From assembly GCA_937888665.1 (NCBI GenBank), contig CALBET010000586.1, forward strand, positions 1-8,076: a stretch of 8,076 nt of DNA, written 5' to 3'. The position numbers and the translations under genes were made by a program. Origin of the DNA: an uncultured Acidobacteriota bacterium (lineage in GTDB: Bacteria > Acidobacteriota > Vicinamibacteria > Vicinamibacterales > UBA8438). The number at the start of each line of letters is the position of its first letter. Within the stretch, counting starts at the first letter, position 1. Of this stretch, positions 5,201 through 8,076 are shown one piece after another. The notes beneath the pieces are model-generated. The model worked only from the letters and a program-made list of their open reading frames with translations, was not told the origin of the DNA and made no database searches.

Positions 5201-7566
5201 ATGCGGAACGGCGTGCTCTTGACGACACCAAGAATGAGGGTCGTCAAACGGTAATCGTCGGCCGCGGCCTCACGGGTGATCGCCCGCACGGCCGCCGCGT
5301 CGTAGTATTCCACGCCACGCCCGATGGCGTAGGTCAGCAGCTTCTCGGTGGCGGTGTTGACGAATCGATCCGGGTGAGCCAGCAGGGCGTGCTTCAGGCC
5401 CGCCGGTCCGTCAAAGGTCGTGCCGTCAGGCAGCACTCCGCTGACGTCCATCTCGCCCTTGGTCTCGCTGGGGGTACGCCAGCGCCCGACCGCGTCGAAC
5501 GATTCGAGCGCGAGGCCGGGCGGGTCCATCAACTGGTGACAACTTGCGCACACCGGGTTGGCCCGATGCTGGGCCATCGCCTCGCGCATCGTCAGATGTT
5601 TCCCGGTGGTGGTCTCCTCGAGTGCCGGTACATTCGGCGGCGGCGGCGGCGGCGGATTGCCGAGGATGTTCTCAAGCACCCATTTACCGCGCAGGACCGG
5701 CGACGTTCGGTTGGCGTAGGAGGTGACGGTCAGGATGCTGCCGTGCCCCAGGAGCCCGCCACGTGCCGGGTCCTCCAAGGCCACTTTCCTAAAATGGCTG
5801 CCGCGCACGTTGGGGATGCCGTAATGGCGCGCCAGTCGCTCGTTCAGAAAGGTATAGTCCGCGGCGAGCAGGTCGATGATGCTCCGGTCTTCGTGGAGGA
5901 CGCTGGCGAAGAGCAGTTCCGTCTCGCGCCGAAATCCCCGACGCAGGTCCTCGCCGAAGTCAGGGAATTGGTCTTCGTCCGGCTGCACCGCCGCGGCGTT
6001 GCGCAGGCTCAGCCACTGGCCCGCAAAGTTGGTGACAAGCGCGTCGGCCCGCGGGTCGGCGAGCATCCGGCGGGTCTGGGCCTCCAGGACGGCGGGGTCT
6101 TGCAAGGCTCCACGCGTCGCCACCTCGAGCAACTCGTCGTCGGGGATGCTGCTCCACAGAAAGAAGGAGAGCCGAGAGGCGAGCTCGAGGTCACTCAAGG
6201 CGTAGGGGACACCCGCCACCGCTCCGGCGGGCTCCTCCACGATGCGGAAGAGGAACTCCGGACTGACCAGAAGCCGCCGCAGGGCCAGTTCGATGCCCCC
6301 GTCGAAGCCGTTGCGCGCTGCGCCCTGTTCGTAAAAGGTCAGAAGGCGTCCGACGTCTTCATCGGTGACCGGACGGCGGAACGCGCGCCGTGCCAGCGTC
6401 GAAAGAATCTCGGTCGCGCAGGCGGCCGCCGTCGGGCCGTTGGCCGCGGACGGCCGACACACGAAGACTCGGGCGCGGCTGGGGGTGTCGAGGGCCGGAC
6501 GGGAGCCGCTCGACTCGAACGGCCCGGTGATCGAGACCCGGTCGACATACGGCTGATAGCGGGAATCACCGCCGGAGCCTTCGCCGGTGAACGGTCGGAG
6601 ATACAGCTTACGGGTCCGCTCAGGTTCGGCGGCCGTCTTCTGGAGAAACGCCACGCCGAGCTGGTGCGGTCCCGCGTTGACCCTGAGCCGTAACTCCCGC
6701 GCGTCGGCTTCGGAGTACTCTCCACGCCGTTCGCCCGGCTCCAGCGTGCGGCCCACGGTGAACAGCTCCACCCGTTCCCCATCGAGCGTCACTTCCAGTT
6801 CGTGAGGTTCGATGTACAGCGGACCATCAGGGACGACCGAGACGACGTACTCGGCATCCTCTGGAAAGTTGAAATCGATGAGTGTGCCGCCGCGGGTGCC
6901 GAACGGCAGCCCCTCGATGTGCGCATCCTGCCCGAGATCCGAGGCGATCCGGAACGTTTCCTCGGTGGGGGAGGGCACTGGAGAGCCGACCGCCAGTCGA
7001 CTGATCTTCCGGGCCGCCGCGAGGTAGCGCTCCATCAGCGTCGGTGACACGCCGAGCACACCCGCGATGTTATCGAATCCGTAGCTGGTGTCGTCCGCCG
7101 GCAGCAGTTCGCCGACGTCGACATCCAGGGCCAGGAGATCCCGGATGACGTTGCGATACTCCGTACGGCTGATCCGGTGCAGCGCCTCGGTGCGACCCGC
7201 ATTGGGCGCAGCCTCGGCGGCAGCGTCAAGCTCAGCTTCCAGCCACCCTCTGAACCCGTCGTAGGCGGTCGTGTCCGGTCGGGGGCGTGGCTGGGGAGGC
7301 ATCGACCCGGCGCGCAGCTTCCGGACCACCTTCTCCCACACCTCCGCGTGGTCCGCGACGTTGTCGAGGTCCAGGCCCTGGAGCGACAACCCTCCCACCT
7401 GGAGTCGCTCGCTGTGGCAGGTGACACAGTACTGATCGAGCAACGCACGCTGCTCCGCCGGAGTGCCAGTCGCCGGCTGGGCCTGCGCCCGCATCACCAC
7501 ACGACCGGACGCACCGGCCATTGCCAGCGCACACACCATGACTCCGACGACTCGGCAGTTGAGCAT
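5182..7566 (-). CDS. DUF1592 family Planctomycete-type c-type cytochrome, exported
   Basis: A 794-residue exported cytochrome-like protein of unknown reaction. A signal peptide covers about residues 1-30 (MLNCRVVGVMVCALAM, cut near AQAQ). An N-terminal cytochrome domain has the haem motif CVTCH (47-51), with Met89 in GSMPP as a likely distal ligand. DUF1587 follows at about 129-190 (LHRISRTEYRNVIRDLL), then a beta-rich, carbohydrate-binding-like region at about 205-350, DUF1595 at about 382-445 (LARRAFRRPVTDED), DUF1592 at about 455-583 (LASRLSFFLWSSIPDDELL), DUF1588 at about 600-698 with a second haem motif CASCH (673-677) and DPPGLALESFD, and DUF1585 at about 712-790 (LPDGTTFDGPAGLK, LLTYAIGRGVEYYD). 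Seven consecutive prolines (638-644) precede the second haem domain. The ATG at 7566 is supported by GGAGGG 10 bases upstream, by the signal peptide starting there, and by a promoter at 7618-7646 that excludes longer starts. First gene of the unit; overlaps DUF1552 by 4 bases. Confidence 0.94.
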   Translation of the reverse strand: MLNCRVVGVMVCALAMAGASGRVVMRAQAQPATGTPAEQRALLDQYCVTCHSERLQVGGLSLQGLDLDNVADHAEVWEKVVRKLRAGSMPPQPRPRPDTTAYDGFRGWLEAELDAAAEAAPNAGRTEALHRISRTEYRNVIRDLLALDVDVGELLPADDTSYGFDNIAGVLGVSPTLMERYLAAARKISRLAVGSPVPSPTEETFRIASDLGQDAHIEGLPFGTRGGTLIDFNFPEDAEYVVSVVPDGPLYIEPHELEVTLDGERVELFTVGRTLEPGERRGEYSEADARELRLRVNAGPHQLGVAFLQKTAAEPERTRKLYLRPFTGEGSGGDSRYQPYVDRVSITGPFESSGSRPALDTPSRARVFVCRPSAANGPTAAACATEILSTLARRAFRRPVTDEDVGRLLTFYEQGAARNGFDGGIELALRRLLVSPEFLFRIVEEPAGAVAGVPYALSDLELASRLSFFLWSSIPDDELLEVATRGALQDPAVLEAQTRRMLADPRADALVTNFAGQWLSLRNAAAVQPDEDQFPDFGEDLRRGFRRETELLFASVLHEDRSIIDLLAADYTFLNERLARHYGIPNVRGSHFRKVALEDPARGGLLGHGSILTVTSYANRTSPVLRGKWVLENILGNPPPPPPPNVPALEETTTGKHLTMREAMAQHRANPVCASCHQLMDPPGLALESFDAVGRWRTPSETKGEMDVSGVLPDGTTFDGPAGLKHALLAHPDRFVNTATEKLLTYAIGRGVEYYDAAAVRAITREAAADDYRLTTLILGVVKSTPFRMRSTQS
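5635..5655 (-). repeat. (CCG)7 trinucleotide tract encoding seven prolines
   Basis: Seven perfect copies of CGG on the plus strand (CCG on the minus strand) encode Pro638-Pro644 of the cytochrome. The proline run is, from memory, a recurring feature of this family before the DUF1588 haem domain, but here every codon is CCG, making a pure microsatellite that could slip in register (length change by whole codons only). Confidence 0.85.
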
Positions 7567-7570
7567 CGAC

Positions 7571-7586
7571 CGTCGTCCCTCCGACG
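7571..7586 (-). promoter_or_regulatory. Cytochrome ribosome binding site displayed in a hairpin loop
   Basis: On the minus strand the SD GGAGGG (7582-7577) lies 10 bases before the ATG at 7566. Flanking CGTCG (7586-7582) and CGACG (7575-7571) form a perfect 5-bp stem whose 6-base loop is GAGGGA, so most of the SD sits in the loop. The SD itself is convincing and fixes the start; the hairpin may be functional or chance. Confidence 0.55.
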
Positions 7587-7617
7587 AACCTTGCGTGTTT
7601 TGCACGTATTCAAGCCT

Positions 7618-7646
7618 ATTTTGGGCCCTCTCGGGAAGACTGTCAA
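7618..7646 (-). promoter_or_regulatory. Sigma-70-like promoter for the cytochrome/DUF1552/ankyrin unit
   Basis: On the minus strand TTGACA (7646-7641) is a perfect -35 hexamer, followed after exactly 17 bases by CAAAAT (7623-7618), matching four of six -10 consensus bases. Transcription would start near 7611, giving a leader of roughly 45 bases before the ATG at 7566. It is the best promoter in the window. The assignment assumes a housekeeping sigma factor with E. coli-like preferences. Confidence 0.6.
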
Positions 7647-7826
7647 ACGTGGAGGCGGATCCGGGGCGGCTCCCGCCTTTCGTTGCGCGGCACGACAGTT
7701 CGGCGTTCAGGGTGCGCCGACGGAAGTCGCGGGCGATCTTGTGAGTGCGGGCCAGCTGTTCGAGTTCGTCAGAGTAGAACGGCATCTGCAGTCCGCCCAG
7801 CAGCCACAGTGAAGCGGGTGGTGTTC

Positions 7827-7856
7827 TTGACACAACGGTGCCAAGTCGATACTTAT
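7827..7856 (+). promoter_or_regulatory. Candidate promoter for the PQQ-like beta-propeller gene
   Basis: A perfect TTGACA (7827-7832) is followed by the AT-richer stretch GATACTTAT (7848-7856). The -10 is ambiguous: GATACT (7848-7853, 15-base spacer, four of six matches) or ACTTAT (7851-7856, 18-base spacer, three of six). Either would start the transcript near 7860, just before the leader stem-loop, which makes the assignment more plausible. Confidence 0.45.
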
Positions 7857-7866
7857 GCCGCACACG

Positions 7867-7923
7867 CACACGAGCCGGGACTCTCGCGGGGCAGTGGTGC
7901 TGCCACCGCGTGGGGCTCGTGTG
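7867..7923 (+). promoter_or_regulatory. Nested stem-loop in the 5' leader of the beta-propeller gene
   Basis: CACACGAGCC (7867-7876) is perfectly complementary to GGCTCGTGTG (7914-7923), a 10-bp outer stem. After an asymmetric internal loop, CGCGG (7885-7889) pairs with CCGCG (7906-7910), then GGCAG (7890-7894) with CTGCC (7900-7904) across a single bulged A (7905), closing on TGGTG. The structure ends right before the AGAAGGG ribosome binding site and 13 bases before the ATG at 7937. It may be a cis-regulatory RNA element, a 5'-end stabiliser, or in DNA an operator palindrome. I recognise no known riboswitch or leader family. Confidence 0.55.
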
Positions 7924-7936
7924 AGAAGGGAACGGC

Positions 7937-8076
7937 ATGATTCGACGGTCGCTGATGGTGCTCGGACTGATGGTCCTGTCGTCGGCCGCGGCGCCGGCGG
8001 AGGCGCAGTGGGCGCAGTTTCGTGGACCGAATGCCGGTGACGTGGGAGACGACTCGACGTTGCCCGACACCTGGAG
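7937..8076 (+). CDS. PQQ-binding-like beta-propeller repeat protein, N-terminal part (partial)
   Basis: Only 46 codons plus two bases are in the window; the gene runs off the right edge. The ATG at 7937 begins MIRRSLMVLGLMVL, a Sec signal peptide with a probable cleavage after AEA (about residue 23). The mature start QWAQFRGPNAGDVGDD (24-39), followed by STLPDTW (40-46), is the characteristic opening of exported PQQ-binding-like/WD40-type beta-propeller proteins, which typically begin W-x-QFRGP-N-x-x-G and continue to an LP-x-x-W motif. AAGGG lies 6 bases before the ATG. It is divergent from the cytochrome unit, which suggests shared or opposed regulation. Such proteins may be PQQ-dependent dehydrogenase-like or simple BamB-like scaffolds; the visible part cannot tell which. 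Confidence 0.8.
   Translation, partial: MIRRSLMVLGLMVLSSAAAPAEAQWAQFRGPNAGDVGDDSTLPDTW

Larger units (their letters stand above)
7567..7936. other. 370-base divergent intergenic region
   Basis: This stretch separates the minus-strand cytochrome start from the plus-strand beta-propeller start. It contains the minus promoter (7618-7646), a plus promoter candidate (7827-7856) and a structured plus-strand leader (7867-7923), all listed separately. Between them, about 7647-7826, I see no gene with a supported start. The minus frame is open throughout (an ATG at 7785 reads MPFYSDELEQL) but it has no clear ribosome binding site or family likeness. A short stem GGCGG/CCGCC occurs at 7665-7677 without a useful T-run. 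Confidence 0.7.

Noticed and set aside
5374..6693. A 439-codon open frame on the plus strand opposite the cytochrome gene
   Set aside because: No family likeness, low-complexity Arg/Gly composition, no ribosome binding site that stands out; a shadow of the DUF1592 gene.
7665..7677. GGCGG-CTC-CCGCC stem followed by TTTCGTT as a terminator
   Set aside because: The stem is only 5 bp, the T-run is short and no plus-strand gene ends before it.
7567..8070. A 168-residue N-terminal extension of the cytochrome, or a separate small gene from the ATG at 7785
   Set aside because: The frame is open, but it would bury the signal peptide, cross a good promoter and overlap the divergent gene. The short peptide MPFYSDELEQL has plausible codon use but no clear ribosome binding site and no recognised relative; a gene remnant is possible but unsupported.
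1..8076. tRNA or rRNA genes, insertion sequences, CRISPR arrays, prophage or defence genes
   Set aside because: I looked for terminal repeats, repeated spacers, transposase motifs and cloverleaf-like sequence and saw none; nearly all of the window is taken up by the six genes described.

Overview
The window reads as high-GC bacterial chromosome carrying normal housekeeping and export genes, with no sign of a mobile element, phage or CRISPR array. The Planctomycete-type cytochrome (DUF1587/1592/1588/1585/1595 architecture) next to a Tat-exported DUF1552 protein, plus a secreted ankyrin-repeat protein, is a combination I associate mainly with Acidobacteriota (especially Vicinamibacteria-like soil lineages). 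Planctomycetota, Gemmatimonadota or Myxococcota cannot be excluded. The lineage is inferred from gene content only.

Layout. Five genes lie on the minus strand, read from right to left, and one incomplete gene on the plus strand leaves the window at the right edge. The minus-strand order is: (1) a 794-residue exported c-type cytochrome of the DUF1592 family (7566 to 5182); (2) a 451-residue DUF1552 protein with a twin-arginine signal (5185 to 3830), overlapping the cytochrome gene by 4 bases (ATGA) and so probably translationally coupled; (3) a 494-residue exported ankyrin-repeat protein (3775 to 2291) after a 54-base gap; (4) htpG, the bacterial Hsp90 (2175 to 58), after a 115-base gap; (5) the first 15 codons of a further gene (46 to 1), apparently a signal peptide, whose Shine-Dalgarno overlaps the htpG stop codon. 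At the right edge a plus-strand gene starts at 7937; its 46 visible residues look like the signal peptide and N-terminus of an exported PQQ-binding-like beta-propeller protein.

The 370-base divergent region (7567-7936) holds a good sigma-70-like promoter for the minus-strand unit (TTGACA, 17-base spacer, CAAAAT) and a TTGACA-based promoter candidate for the plus-strand gene. The plus-strand leader contains a striking nested stem-loop with a 10-bp perfect outer stem directly before the ribosome binding site.

Functionally, the first three minus-strand genes look like one envelope-directed unit: a di-haem-type cytochrome, a Tat substrate of the alkaline-phosphatase/DUF1501-like type, and a periplasmic ankyrin scaffold, opposite a beta-propeller protein that may also be periplasmic. 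The biochemical role of the DUF1592/DUF1552 pair is not known to me. This unit and the structured leader are the most interesting parts of the window. htpG is a clear cytosolic chaperone with an unusual Ala/Pro/Glu-rich C-terminal tail.
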